This document shows, one piece after another, positions 14,500 to 23,797 of a stretch of DNA of 35,074 nt (its first letter is position 1; each line of letters opens with the position of its first letter). Position numbers and translations under genes: made by a program. The notes beneath the pieces are model-generated. The model saw only the letters and a list, made by a program, of their open reading frames with translations, did not search any database and had not been told where the DNA came from. Source of the DNA: Butyrivibrio sp. NC3005 (GTDB lineage: Bacteria; Bacillota; Clostridia; Lachnospirales; Lachnospiraceae); contig NZ_AUKC01000043.1 in assembly GCF_000424545.1 (NCBI RefSeq), positions 1 to 35,074 on the forward strand. The letters are read 5' to 3'.

Positions 14500-15675
14500 A
14501 TGTCACTTTCAGAAAGACTACATGAAACAATTAAACGAAGTATTGAAAACAAAGAGGTTGCAGGTGTAAATGTTTCTATAATTCAAAACGAAAAAGAAAT
14601 CGCCTATACGGAGTGTGGTTACAGGGATATTGAAGAAAAGAAGCCTTTTGACAAAGATACAATTTTCAGGTTGTATTCAATGTCTAAACCACTCACAAGT
14701 GCCTGTGCATTTATTCTAGTCGAACAGGGATTACTTGATTTAGGAGAACCTGTTGCAAACTATATCGAAGAATTCGCAGACACAAAAGTTGTGTGTGGTG
14801 ATAAACTTGTTCCTCAGAAAAGGCCGCTGCAGATAAGTGATCTTCTAAATATGACCTCAGGTCTTACCTATGGAGGATTAGGAAATCCTGCTTTTGCAAA
14901 GACTAGTGAAATAATCGCTGATGGACTTAAAAAGCTTAGGACTGATGAGGCTATTTCAACTGTTGAATTTGCAAAAAAGCTTGCTGGTGCTCCTCTTTTA
15001 TTTCAGCCTGGTGAGCATTTCATGTACGGCTTTTCAGCTGATGTTTTAGGTGCTGTCATTGAGGTTGCATCTAAAAAGCCTTTTGCACAGTTTATGCATG
15101 ACAATATCTTTGCACCTCTTCATATGGATGATTCTGCTTTCTATGTACCTGATGAAAAACGTGACAGACTAGCAAAGGTATACGATTTCGATAACAAGAC
15201 AAAAGATCTTAAAGAAGTTAAGACAGACAATCTTCTTATAAACTATGATTGTGATAAAAATCCGGCATTTGCATCGGGTGGAGCTGGCGTCATGTCTACT
15301 CTTTCAGATTATTCCAAATTTGCAAAGATGCTTTTAAATGGCGGAACTTACGAAGGTACTACTATTCTTCGTCCTAATACTGTATCCTTTATGACCAGCG
15401 GCAAGCTCCGTCCTGAATGTCAGAAAGATATGGATAACAGCATGGAACACAACATAGGCTTTACCTATGCGAACCTTCTAAGAGTTATGGATAATCCGTC
15501 TATTGCTACTACTCTTTCTTCAAAAGGTGAATATGGATGGGATGGCTGGCTTGGACCTTACTTTGAGAATGTTCCAGAGTATAATCTTACAATTCTTATG
15601 GGTATGCAAAAGATAAATGCTGGAACCTGGTCACTGACAAGAAAGCTCAGAAATGTTATTTTCTCAGAACTTTAA
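14500..15675 (+). CDS. Serine beta-lactamase-like hydrolase (family VIII esterase type)
   Basis: This 391-aa protein of the beta-lactamase/transpeptidase fold (PF00144) carries S-x-x-K at S60-K63. In place of the usual Y-x-N it has Y176-G-F-S, followed by A-D-V-L-G. The third motif position shows G-W-D-G-W-L-G-P-Y. That combination is closer to family VIII carboxylesterases than to penicillin-hydrolysing class C enzymes. No signal peptide is visible, so it is probably cytosolic. It follows the TAXI and TRAP genes in the same operon (GGGGG ribosome binding site), so it likely hydrolyses an ester or amide in the imported compound. That is inference; no antibiotic resistance role is suggested. 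Confidence 0.85.
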   Translation: MSLSERLHETIKRSIENKEVAGVNVSIIQNEKEIAYTECGYRDIEEKKPFDKDTIFRLYSMSKPLTSACAFILVEQGLLDLGEPVANYIEEFADTKVVCGDKLVPQKRPLQISDLLNMTSGLTYGGLGNPAFAKTSEIIADGLKKLRTDEAISTVEFAKKLAGAPLLFQPGEHFMYGFSADVLGAVIEVASKKPFAQFMHDNIFAPLHMDDSAFYVPDEKRDRLAKVYDFDNKTKDLKEVKTDNLLINYDCDKNPAFASGGAGVMSTLSDYSKFAKMLLNGGTYEGTTILRPNTVSFMTSGKLRPECQKDMDNSMEHNIGFTYANLLRVMDNPSIATTLSSKGEYGWDGWLGPYFENVPEYNLTILMGMQKINAGTWSLTRKLRNVIFSEL

Positions 15676-15700
15676 TTTAATATTTCCATAGAATAATCAG

Positions 15701-15750
15701 TGAGGCTATTGCAATTGGCAAAATTTTACAATCCATTAGCAATAGCCTCA
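15701..15750. terminator. Long-stem hairpin between convergent genes
   Basis: TGAGGCTATTGC (15701-15712) and GCAATAGCCTCA (15739-15750) form a perfect 12-base stem with a 26-base loop, 25 bases after the hydrolase stop. There is little U-tract, so it may protect the mRNA end rather than terminate. A small CGTAT/ATACG hairpin followed by five T residues (15783-15801) lies further on and may be the actual plus-strand terminator. Confidence 0.5.
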
Positions 15751-15833
15751 TTAATGTATAGGAAGTGTATTTTGGTTAATTTCGTATAGCAATACGTTTT
15801 TATATCTATAAAAGTTTTATTTCGTTGCAAATT

Positions 15834-16739
15834 TTATCTCCAAATAAGTTTCTTCCAGTGTTCTACCTGTTCTGGCGTCATAAATCCTTCAGAAGTCTTT
15901 TCATATCCAAGTTTATAAGATGCACACAAAAGCGCATTCTTAATTGCCATAACACTATCGCCTGTTTCAAGATAATAATGAACAAAACTTGCTATAAGTG
16001 CATTACCAGCTCCCAGCGTATTTACAACCTTAACTGTATCAACAGCGTTAAGATGAATATTTATATTCTGTTTCTTGTCAAACAAAATAAGACCGGTTCC
16101 ACCCTGACCAAGTATAACGATATCATTTCCGTACTTACTGGCAATATTTTTAACAAATTCAAACGGATCCTCATCAACGCCATCATCACTTAGGTACAAT
16201 ATGCTGGCATTGCTTAAGAAATCGACATTATATTTTTCTTTTTCTCTGTTATAAGTTCTAAGGTTAAGTGCTATTTTAGTACCAGAGTCAATTGCTGCCT
16301 GAACGAATGGTCTGCAAAAATTGGCGTTAGATAAGAGTATTATATCTGCCTCCGAAATTGGACCAGATACAAGATTCATGTCATAAGCTGTGTCACGAAG
16401 ATTTTTGATATCTTCAAAAATCTTCTGTTTCCAGTTTTTATCTACAAACACAACCTCTGTTGGAGTTTCTTCCATTTTCTTTAGCATATACTGAGTATCA
16501 ATCCTTACTCCGGAATCAGCCGGATTGAATACTCCCATATCCTGATTTCTTCCGACAACAGACATAAACGTTACTTTATCGCCGAGCCATGAAAGAGCCA
16601 GCGCTTCATCATATGCATCTCCACCTGCCGATACATAAATTGGAGCAGAAAATAACCTTTCGTTCTCATCCAAATAAAATGAATCAACTTTAACAATTGT
16701 CTCTATCTGTGTTACTCCTGCAACAATTACGTTACTCAT
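15834..16739 (-). CDS. PfkB-fold (ribokinase family) protein with the catalytic Asp replaced
   Basis: The 301-aa protein has the PfkB layout: V-A-G-V start, G-G-D-A-Y-D-E-A-L-A-L-S near 39-50 (sugar-site signature region), V-G-R-N near 62-65, and the C-terminal anion-hole motif. In active kinases this motif reads D-T-x-G-A-G-D. Here it is N-T-L-G-A-G-N (240-246) and the catalytic base is Asn, codon AAT at 16004-16002. It is convergent with the TRAP/hydrolase operon, with an AAGGAG site before the ATG. Without the base it may be a weak or dead kinase, a ligand-binding regulator, or an enzyme with altered chemistry. The ligand is unknown. Confidence 0.8.
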   Translation of the reverse strand: MSNVIVAGVTQIETIVKVDSFYLDENERLFSAPIYVSAGGDAYDEALALSWLGDKVTFMSVVGRNQDMGVFNPADSGVRIDTQYMLKKMEETPTEVVFVDKNWKQKIFEDIKNLRDTAYDMNLVSGPISEADIILLSNANFCRPFVQAAIDSGTKIALNLRTYNREKEKYNVDFLSNASILYLSDDGVDEDPFEFVKNIASKYGNDIVILGQGGTGLILFDKKQNINIHLNAVDTVKVVNTLGAGNALIASFVHYYLETGDSVMAIKNALLCASYKLGYEKTSEGFMTPEQVEHWKKLIWR

Positions 16740-16827
16740 CTTAATCGTCTCCTTATATAATCAATGTCACGAATAAACATAAGAATACTAATGCTACAAC
16801 TTATATCGGACAAATTTCTTATTTATT

Positions 16828-19800
16828 TTATACTTTTCTCTCCTCATGCATATATTGTTTATTAGCATACATTCTCTTGTCGGCTTCTCTTATAAGTGCC
16901 TCTGCATCTTCTCCTGGATGCTGTTTCCAAACTGCTCCGAGGGCGATACTGATATGATTCTTCACAAAACTTGATCGCAGCTGTTCCATGACGCTGTCAA
17001 CATCGTCTTTATTGGGCATTTCGACAATTGATACAAACTCATCGCCGCCAAGTCTGAATACATGATTGGCTCCAAACTGATTATTTAAAACTTTCGCAGT
17101 TGTTCTAATAAGCTTATCTCCCGCTTCATGACCTTGTGTATCATTAACTTTTTTTAGTCCATTAATATCGCCAAAGATAATAGCAAAACCTACATCATCC
17201 ATATTCTGTATGTATTTCTGTGCAGCTCTTCTATTCTGAACTCCTGTAAGTGCATCTTCATTGCCTATAGCCTGCAGTTTCTCAATACTAGACTGAGTCT
17301 GAATCAGCATATTGAAGATTCTTATAACTCCATTTATAGTCATATCATTTTGATCTAGAGATTCAGCACATGGATTATCTATCTGCAAAAAACCAACTGC
17401 TTTGTCATCAACTTTAATCTCTACAGCTATAAGACTTTTAACTCCGTTCTTTATAAATCCATCTTTAAGAAATCTTCCAAGGCTCTTATTCTTCTCCATA
17501 TCCGGAATCACAATATTCTTTCCGGTATTAAAAATCTTATAGAATGGAAGAACCCTTGTAAGAGGTACTTTTATCTGAACGTCTTCTTTTTTCTCTATGC
17601 CTTCTCTTGCCCATGATTTTTCAAGAATAAGATTTTCTTTTTCTGTTCTTGTAAAAAAAAGTACCTTATCTGCAAGACAATAATTACCTATAATACTCAT
17701 CATAAGTTCAAGCGATGAATTCATATCATTTTTTTCAAGTGCAAGTTCCAACACTGATGTAATATCATTTAATGTCTTTCCGTTTGTAAATCTGTCAAAA
17801 CCTTTTCCGGTATTCTTAAAATAATCATCAAGGCACAGATTCATGGAAAAGAAATAGTTTTCTCCTTTCCATGGAATAATCGTGTTTTTCCCCAAAAAAT
17901 CCTTACCAAGAGTTGGAATGTGCCACACTCCGCTGGTAAAAGTATCTCTTCCGCATCCAGAAAGCCTACATTCTGTGCATGGAGTAGACATAGACTTTAT
18001 TATGTCATGACATGTTAGCCCGCGAAGTGACTCTCTTTCGCCAAGTCCAAGGAGTTTTCTGCCATATTTATTTAAATATACGAGTGAATAGTCACTGGTA
18101 CTACTCATAAATACAAGTTCATTTAAATCATCAAACTTTTCTCTATCAAAAATAATAACTTTTTCATCGAACTCTTTTCTTCCAAGTTCAAGATTTCTTA
18201 CTTCATATAGCCTCTTGATAAGAAGTTCGTATAATTCCTGACCATTTGATACTTCATTTCTACTGGCAAATGATGAAATAGCTGTCAGGTTAACTTTATT
18301 TTTATTGATTTCGTGGATAGCGTTTATTTTTTTCCTGCAATCAAGAAGCTTGTCATGTATTTCCTCTGACGAAACATTTCTTGACCAAATGGCAAATTTG
18401 CAATCTTTAAGTCTGGATATAAATGCACTCTTATCAAAGTGTTTTCCTATAATACCCGCAACACGTTTAATAAGCATTTTTCCTGTTTCATCACCGTATT
18501 CCTCGACTATGCTCTTATACTCTTCAACGCATACCATTACAGCTATATATTCCTGATTATTCGTCTTGTTGCCGGAGTCATATTTTTCCAAATTTGCCAT
18601 CATTGAAACAATGTTCATATACCCTGTCACAGAATCTGTCTCAGACTTATAATCATTCTCGCCAAAGGCTTTAGTAACTTCCTCTTTATCTACAAAATAG
18701 CCTATAAGTCCATTTATCTTATTTCCTTTATTTATAGGAAATTTACTGACTACTATGCTCCTTATCTTGCCTCTTACTATATTTTTTCCTTCAATATTGA
18801 CTGAAGGTGTGCCTGTTGTTATAACTTGTTCCTCTATTTTCTTAAAATCTTCGTCTTCTATATGCCAGCCGATTTCTTCATCTGTTTTTCCCAATATATC
18901 TTTTACTGAAGAAAATCCATAATAATCAAGAAATGATTTACTGGCTCCAACAAAACGTCTATTCTCGTCCTTCCAGAATACTTTCAAAGTTGAAGAGGAA
19001 ATAAAACTTCTCCAAAGGCTACTCTCATTCTCCCAAACTCTTCCTTCCTCATCATAATAATTTTTAGCCTGACTAAGCTGTTTGAAAGTCTTCATAGTTC
19101 CTTCATCTTCCCAACAGGATGTCTTCATACAGGCAAGGAGCTTTTTCTGATTAGATTCCGGTAATATCATGACGTTTGTTTCCATCCAGTGATAACTTCC
19201 ATCATCATCTCTTACTCTGAAATCTTCTGAGTATATTCCTCGTCCACTCTGAAGTATTGCATTTATAATGAATTCTTTGCTGCAGAATTCCGAAAATCTC
19301 TTTCTATCCTCAGGATAAATATAGTGTTCTCTATAAAAAGCCAAAATCTGCTGCAGGTCAAGTAATGTATCTCCTGCTTTCTCAGAAACAAGGTTAGTAG
19401 CAAGAATATCTTCTGTATCCTGTTCCAAATCAATAAGATAAATTCGATCATACATAAGAACAAGATTTCTAAGTGCTTCATTTAAATTCGAAATATACTT
19501 TTGCTCATCATCATAAGTTGCATCTTCTATCCTTGCAAAATGAACACAGCCAACACTGCTGGTTGATAATGTTTCAAACGAGAACTTGAAATAATGGTTT
19601 CTATTTACAAAAGTCATCCTCTGAATAAGCCCTGTTCTTCTGGCACGATTAGCAAGATTCCTGAACTTTCTTCCAAGAGGAGATTCAGTAGAATTCATAT
19701 CTTTTTCTATAATTTCATGACTTGAAAAATCAGGAGAAGCATTTATCTTCTGATATGCTGCATTAGAAAACTGTAGTTCAAATCTTTTACCATCATCAAA

Positions 19801-21177
19801 AAATAAAGCAATCGGGTTCTCATTTATCAAATCTCGTAGTCCGGCTTTGTCATAAAGTACTCTTAACTCCTGATTCTCAGGCATTATTCCAAAATATCTT
19901 AGATGTTGAAGCTGATCGTCATATCTGCTGGCACTTCCATAGAAATATCCCTGGATTTTCTCACATCCTATACTACATAGAAAACGAAGTTGGTCTTCAT
20001 TCTCTACGCCCTCTGCCAACGTATGAACTCCTATTTTTTTGGCCATATTAACCATAGACGTAAGTATTTCGACTGTTCTGGCATTCATATTTTTTAGAAA
20101 TGCCATGTCGAATTTTATTTCATCGAACTCTAAATCTTTTAATACATTAAGCGCTGAGTAACCACTTCCAAAATCGTCCATCAAAATATAGTAACCAGCT
20201 TCAGAGAATTTATGTATAACACTCTGAATATATTTGCTGCTTACCATTATTCCTTCTGTTATTTCTATACTGATAAGATTTCTGGGAATAGCATTATCTA
20301 TAACTGCTGTTTCTACTTCTTTGAAAATATCACAATTAACAAAATCTATTCTTGATAGATTAAAAGAAATAGGTACAACATCTTCATATGCATCGAGTCT
20401 TTTCTTTAAGTTTTCGCAGATTTTCCTGATTATATATACGTCAAGCTTACTGATTTGTCTGCTTTTTTCAAGTGCAGAAATAAATTGCTCTGGTTTAAGC
20501 ATTCCATACTCTTTGGTTTCCCATCTTGCTAGAGCCTCCATGCTGCACAATCTTCCGGTTAAAGCTCTTATTACAGGCTGATAGAAAACTTCGATGTTTT
20601 CTTTTTTTAATGCTTTGTCTATGTTAGCACAGACATAATCTTCGATTTCTGCATTTTTTTGTAAAATGGAATCGTATTTGCAATAATGCTGTTCAACATT
20701 ATTTTCTATTGAATCGCAGGCAATCTTGGCATAGTCACACGCAGAAGATACTTCGATTTCATTTGACTCATATTCATAGATACCGGCTTTTATACGAATT
20801 CTGCTCCTAGATCGAAGTTCTGATACCTGATCTCGTATTATCTCTATTCTATCTGATATATTAAGTTCATTTGTAAATACCACAAAATGGTCATCAGAAA
20901 AGCGCGAAACAAGGCTCTCTTCAAAGTTTTCTTTCAAAATCTTACCAACTTCTATAAGAACCTTATCTCCTTCTTTGGTACTATATTTTACATTGTAATA
21001 TTTAAAATGCACTAAGTTAAAATAAATAAGAGAATACTTATTCGAATAGAATAAATCCGACTCCACCAGTTCCTGAGCAAACTCAATAAAACAGCGTTTG
21101 TTCATCAACCCTGTTAGTTCATCAGCATCCATAGTAGTACTTGCATTAACAAAATCTCTATCAAATTGCTGATCCAT
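16828..21177 (-). CDS. Giant cyclic-di-GMP sensor: GGDEF-EAL-PASx3-GGDEF-PAS-GAF-GGDEF
   Basis: This is a soluble 1449-aa protein. Domains in order: a degenerate GGDEF (about 15-165, S-D-D-H-F at 94-98); EAL phosphodiesterase (181-425) with E-A-L-A-R (214-218), N273, E307, D-D-F-G-S-G (334-339), K355, E389 and Q-G-Y (409-411), so probably active; PAS-like regions at 445-555, 565-690 and 720-835; a second degenerate GGDEF (845-995, D-C-K-F); a PAS-like domain (1019-1120) with four Cys (1056, 1067, 1070, 1075); GAF (1140-1295); and a C-terminal cyclase with intact G-G-D-E-F (1377-1381) and no R-x-x-D inhibition site in front. It can therefore in principle make and degrade cyclic-di-GMP. The start is ATG 21177, behind AAGGGGG; the TTG at 21198 would overlap that site. 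Confidence 0.9.
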   Translation of the reverse strand: MDQQFDRDFVNASTTMDADELTGLMNKRCFIEFAQELVESDLFYSNKYSLIYFNLVHFKYYNVKYSTKEGDKVLIEVGKILKENFEESLVSRFSDDHFVVFTNELNISDRIEIIRDQVSELRSRSRIRIKAGIYEYESNEIEVSSACDYAKIACDSIENNVEQHYCKYDSILQKNAEIEDYVCANIDKALKKENIEVFYQPVIRALTGRLCSMEALARWETKEYGMLKPEQFISALEKSRQISKLDVYIIRKICENLKKRLDAYEDVVPISFNLSRIDFVNCDIFKEVETAVIDNAIPRNLISIEITEGIMVSSKYIQSVIHKFSEAGYYILMDDFGSGYSALNVLKDLEFDEIKFDMAFLKNMNARTVEILTSMVNMAKKIGVHTLAEGVENEDQLRFLCSIGCEKIQGYFYGSASRYDDQLQHLRYFGIMPENQELRVLYDKAGLRDLINENPIALFFDDGKRFELQFSNAAYQKINASPDFSSHEIIEKDMNSTESPLGRKFRNLANRARRTGLIQRMTFVNRNHYFKFSFETLSTSSVGCVHFARIEDATYDDEQKYISNLNEALRNLVLMYDRIYLIDLEQDTEDILATNLVSEKAGDTLLDLQQILAFYREHYIYPEDRKRFSEFCSKEFIINAILQSGRGIYSEDFRVRDDDGSYHWMETNVMILPESNQKKLLACMKTSCWEDEGTMKTFKQLSQAKNYYDEEGRVWENESSLWRSFISSSTLKVFWKDENRRFVGASKSFLDYYGFSSVKDILGKTDEEIGWHIEDEDFKKIEEQVITTGTPSVNIEGKNIVRGKIRSIVVSKFPINKGNKINGLIGYFVDKEEVTKAFGENDYKSETDSVTGYMNIVSMMANLEKYDSGNKTNNQEYIAVMVCVEEYKSIVEEYGDETGKMLIKRVAGIIGKHFDKSAFISRLKDCKFAIWSRNVSSEEIHDKLLDCRKKINAIHEINKNKVNLTAISSFASRNEVSNGQELYELLIKRLYEVRNLELGRKEFDEKVIIFDREKFDDLNELVFMSSTSDYSLVYLNKYGRKLLGLGERESLRGLTCHDIIKSMSTPCTECRLSGCGRDTFTSGVWHIPTLGKDFLGKNTIIPWKGENYFFSMNLCLDDYFKNTGKGFDRFTNGKTLNDITSVLELALEKNDMNSSLELMMSIIGNYCLADKVLFFTRTEKENLILEKSWAREGIEKKEDVQIKVPLTRVLPFYKIFNTGKNIVIPDMEKNKSLGRFLKDGFIKNGVKSLIAVEIKVDDKAVGFLQIDNPCAESLDQNDMTINGVIRIFNMLIQTQSSIEKLQAIGNEDALTGVQNRRAAQKYIQNMDDVGFAIIFGDINGLKKVNDTQGHEAGDKLIRTTAKVLNNQFGANHVFRLGGDEFVSIVEMPNKDDVDSVMEQLRSSFVKNHISIALGAVWKQHPGEDAEALIREADKRMYANKQYMHEERKV

Positions 21178-21283
21178 CGTGTAGCTAGCCCCCTTCAAAG
21201 TAACTGTCTGTTTTATACAGACAATAACCTATCAACCTGTTTGTGGTAAAACCAGTTTAGCGCGACAGTTTATTTCATATACT

Positions 21284-21313
21284 ATTATAGACGATATTGT
21301 GTGCAAACACCAA
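21284..21313 (-). promoter_or_regulatory. Candidate promoter for the giant GGDEF/EAL gene
   Basis: A perfect -10 TATAAT (21289-21284, minus strand) has TTGGTG (21313-21308) 18 bases upstream. The leader would be about 100 nt. It contains a small TGTCTG/CAGACA hairpin (21205-21223) next to the ribosome binding site. I looked for a cyclic-di-GMP riboswitch of the GEMM type there and did not see one. Confidence 0.45.
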
Positions 21314-21373
21314 CTTTTTTTAATATTAGTTCAAATTCATTGCGTAGCTATGATGTATTGCAGCCTAATAAAC

Positions 21374-21413
21374 TATAGGTTATTGATTTTCCTGATGAAA
21401 ACAAGAACCTATA
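21374..21413 (-). repeat. Solitary family I first hairpin at the 3' end of a gene
   Basis: TATAGGTT and AACCTATA close a hairpin whose upper part is TTG/CAA and TTTTC/GAAAA around a five-base loop. On the minus strand it reads like the opening of family I copies 1 and 2 and mixes their arm variants. It lies directly after the stop of the membrane EAL gene (21415-21417) and may act as its terminator or mRNA-end stabiliser. Hairpins B-D are absent. Confidence 0.7.
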
Positions 21414-21414
21414 A

Positions 21415-23496
21415 CTACATCGAAGCTGTTACATTCTTTTCATATTCTTTTGCCAATACTTTTTTATCTACAAATACTCCATTTCTAATCTTTTCCTGAA
21501 AAGTATCTTGTCCTAAAATAATAGGCATATTATTCAAAGCTTTGATATCTGAAGGATTCAAATACTTATTACGTATATCGCAAATTGCTTTATGCTTTTG
21601 CATGTAGATAAGAAACTGTTCCTGTGGAATAGGCTTCGAATACAAATATCCTTGTGAATAATGACAATTCATCAGCCCTAAAACATGCTGCATATGTTCT
21701 GTTTCTACACCCTCTGCCACTATCATAAGTCCGTCTTCTTGGAACATTTCAATCAGTCTTGGAAGAAGTGAATCTGTACCATTAAAGTATCCCCACACTA
21801 TAGACTTATCAATTTTAACAATCTGAAATGGCATAGACAAAACGTTTATAAGGTTGGAATATCCAATTCCATAATCATCTAATGAAAACTTTGCACCTTC
21901 TCCGATTAGTCTATTCATGGTCTGGCGAAAACTGGTAATATCGGAAGTTGATGTCTCCGTAATCTCAAAATTAATATTGGACAATCCCACTTCATACCTA
22001 TGGGAAATTGCTATAAGTTCATCTGCGAGCTCTGAATGCATTAGTTGTATAGGTGAAAGATTCATTTCGATAAATTCCAGTCCTATATCATCCAAGTTAT
22101 GTTCCCTTATAAACTGACAGACTTTGTGAAATACCTGAAGCCCCAGGCGCAATATTGTTCCGTCCTCTTCTGCAATTGGGATAAATGAATCAGGTGGAAT
22201 AATTCCAAGCTTTGCATCGTCGATTCTTACCAATACCTCAGCTGAAGTAATTCTATTTTTTTCATTATTGAATATAGGTTGAAAAAAAATCTGTAAATTG
22301 TCTTTATCCACAGCTTCATGAAGAGCTCGCCTTATTTCTCTATCACGAACCATAGAATCATAAAGATCCTGATCACAACTAAGAAGAGTCAGACTGTTTT
22401 TATCTTTCTGCATATCAAACCCCATCTGAATGCATTCCAAGACATCATTTACTGTTTCTGTTTTCATAATTCTTGGGATAAATACAAAATGAACTAGTGG
22501 AATTAAATCGTTTTCATTTATCCTATAAGTCTGTGAAAAATACTCGCAGAGCCTGTCAAAAATAATCTTCTCATTAATATCAGAATTTAGTACCAGTACA
22601 AACTTTCCTTTATGCAAATAGAATGTTTTAACACCTTTTATTTTTTTGCGCAAAAAATCAGCAATAGAAGTTATAAACGCATTCGCTTTTTCTTGTCCAT
22701 AAATTTTAATAACTGTCGTATAACTTGCAACTTCTATTCCAATATATCTTGTTTTTATACCATTTCTTAATAGTTCATCACAATACCTCTTGAAACTTTC
22801 TGCTGTATATACTTTTGTCTTGGAATTTTTGTCAAAGTCAGGATTTTGAATAGATAAATATAAAATCCCAGAACCAAGTGCAAGGCTGATTCCAAAAAGA
22901 AGTATATAAGGAGTCAAAAAGACCTGAACACTATAAAATGACAAAATCAAAAACAAAGTAAAAAGTACCGGAGCTTTAACCGAAAATGGAAAATACTTTC
23001 TATGATAAAAAAAGTAAGAAATACTCATTACAAGATATAACAGGCAATAAGGCACAAAAACACTATAAAATAGAGGTCCACGTCTAAATCCATCATATTT
23101 ATTGGCTGTAAAAAGATATCCGGTTATAGGATTAGTCAACAAAATCGTAAGCATGACAAAAAGAGGTATTTTGTATATGGTCATTCTCAAAATCGGTTTT
23201 TTAGCATATTCTGCAGTTATATTCCAGCAATATGCAAATATCAAATAGAAAACGTGCACTACGCCAAAAAAGTACAGCTCATTGGAAAACTCTAGTATCC
23301 AACTAGGATACCTATCATAGAAGGTACAAAGATAGGATGCTATTAAATCTGTTACTACTATTTCAAAAGATGTACGCATTATTGCATTAAAAGCATAGCT
23401 TTTCCTCATGGGAAGAGCTTTTTGAATAGAAAAATAGAATATAAAAAGTGCTATAATAAACAATGCTGTTACTTCATATTGTGAATACCAAAGCAT
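21415..23496 (-). CDS. Membrane protein with degenerate GGDEF and intact EAL domain
   Basis: The 693-aa protein has about seven transmembrane segments in residues 1-215. A GGDEF-fold domain without active-site motif follows (about 227-375, with H-K-G-K-F where G-G-D-E-F would be), then an EAL domain (385-632). The catalytic set is present: E420 (E-V-L-V-R), N479, E514, D540-D541, K561, E595 and Q-G-Y-L-Y-S-K-P at 615. It should hydrolyse cyclic-di-GMP to pGpG in response to a membrane or extracellular signal. GAGG lies seven bases before the ATG. It is divergent from citrate synthase and followed, 238 bases on, by the giant GGDEF/EAL gene. Confidence 0.88.
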   Translation of the reverse strand: MLWYSQYEVTALFIIALFIFYFSIQKALPMRKSYAFNAIMRTSFEIVVTDLIASYLCTFYDRYPSWILEFSNELYFFGVVHVFYLIFAYCWNITAEYAKKPILRMTIYKIPLFVMLTILLTNPITGYLFTANKYDGFRRGPLFYSVFVPYCLLYLVMSISYFFYHRKYFPFSVKAPVLFTLFLILSFYSVQVFLTPYILLFGISLALGSGILYLSIQNPDFDKNSKTKVYTAESFKRYCDELLRNGIKTRYIGIEVASYTTVIKIYGQEKANAFITSIADFLRKKIKGVKTFYLHKGKFVLVLNSDINEKIIFDRLCEYFSQTYRINENDLIPLVHFVFIPRIMKTETVNDVLECIQMGFDMQKDKNSLTLLSCDQDLYDSMVRDREIRRALHEAVDKDNLQIFFQPIFNNEKNRITSAEVLVRIDDAKLGIIPPDSFIPIAEEDGTILRLGLQVFHKVCQFIREHNLDDIGLEFIEMNLSPIQLMHSELADELIAISHRYEVGLSNINFEITETSTSDITSFRQTMNRLIGEGAKFSLDDYGIGYSNLINVLSMPFQIVKIDKSIVWGYFNGTDSLLPRLIEMFQEDGLMIVAEGVETEHMQHVLGLMNCHYSQGYLYSKPIPQEQFLIYMQKHKAICDIRNKYLNPSDIKALNNMPIILGQDTFQEKIRNGVFVDKKVLAKEYEKNVTASM

Positions 23497-23653
23497 ATTA
23501 GACCTCTATAAAAAGTGAAACACTAACCAAATATAAGTTCTAAAGTTATATCGACTTTTTTCGATTATTATTAAATCATACCTATATAGATTTAATAATT
23601 TCTTTAGAGAATGATTTCTTGTCAAAAATTTAATTCAATTTTTGCTTTAGCAC

Positions 23654-23682
23654 TTGACTTTAATAAAGTGTTTATATATTAT
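23654..23682 (+). promoter_or_regulatory. Promoter of citrate synthase, TTGACT-N17-TATTAT
   Basis: The -35 TTGACT (23654-23659) and -10 TATTAT (23677-23682) are 17 bases apart. The start near 23689 leaves a leader of about 109 nt before the ATG at 23798. The rest of the 301-base gap between the divergent EAL and citrate synthase genes (23497-23797) is AT-rich, and I see no other feature in it. Confidence 0.75.
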
Positions 23683-23797
23683 GGTTATGATACAGACGAT
23701 TAAGCAGTAACTTCCTTTACTCCTTAAATCATATAAATACGACAAATATCTAAGCTTTTTATAAAAATAAAATGTAACAATGCGCTAGGAGGGTAAC

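Noticed and set aside
14500..15675. The serine hydrolase as a beta-lactam resistance gene
   Set aside because: It lacks the class C Y-x-N motif and a signal peptide, and lies in a transporter operon; an esterase or amidase role is more likely.
21178..21198. TTG at 21198 as the start of the giant GGDEF/EAL protein
   Set aside because: The AAGGGGG ribosome binding site would lie inside the coding sequence; ATG 21177 is properly placed behind it.
21199..21414. A cyclic-di-GMP riboswitch in front of the giant GGDEF/EAL gene
   Set aside because: I looked for the conserved GEMM core and its paired helices and found only a small hairpin.
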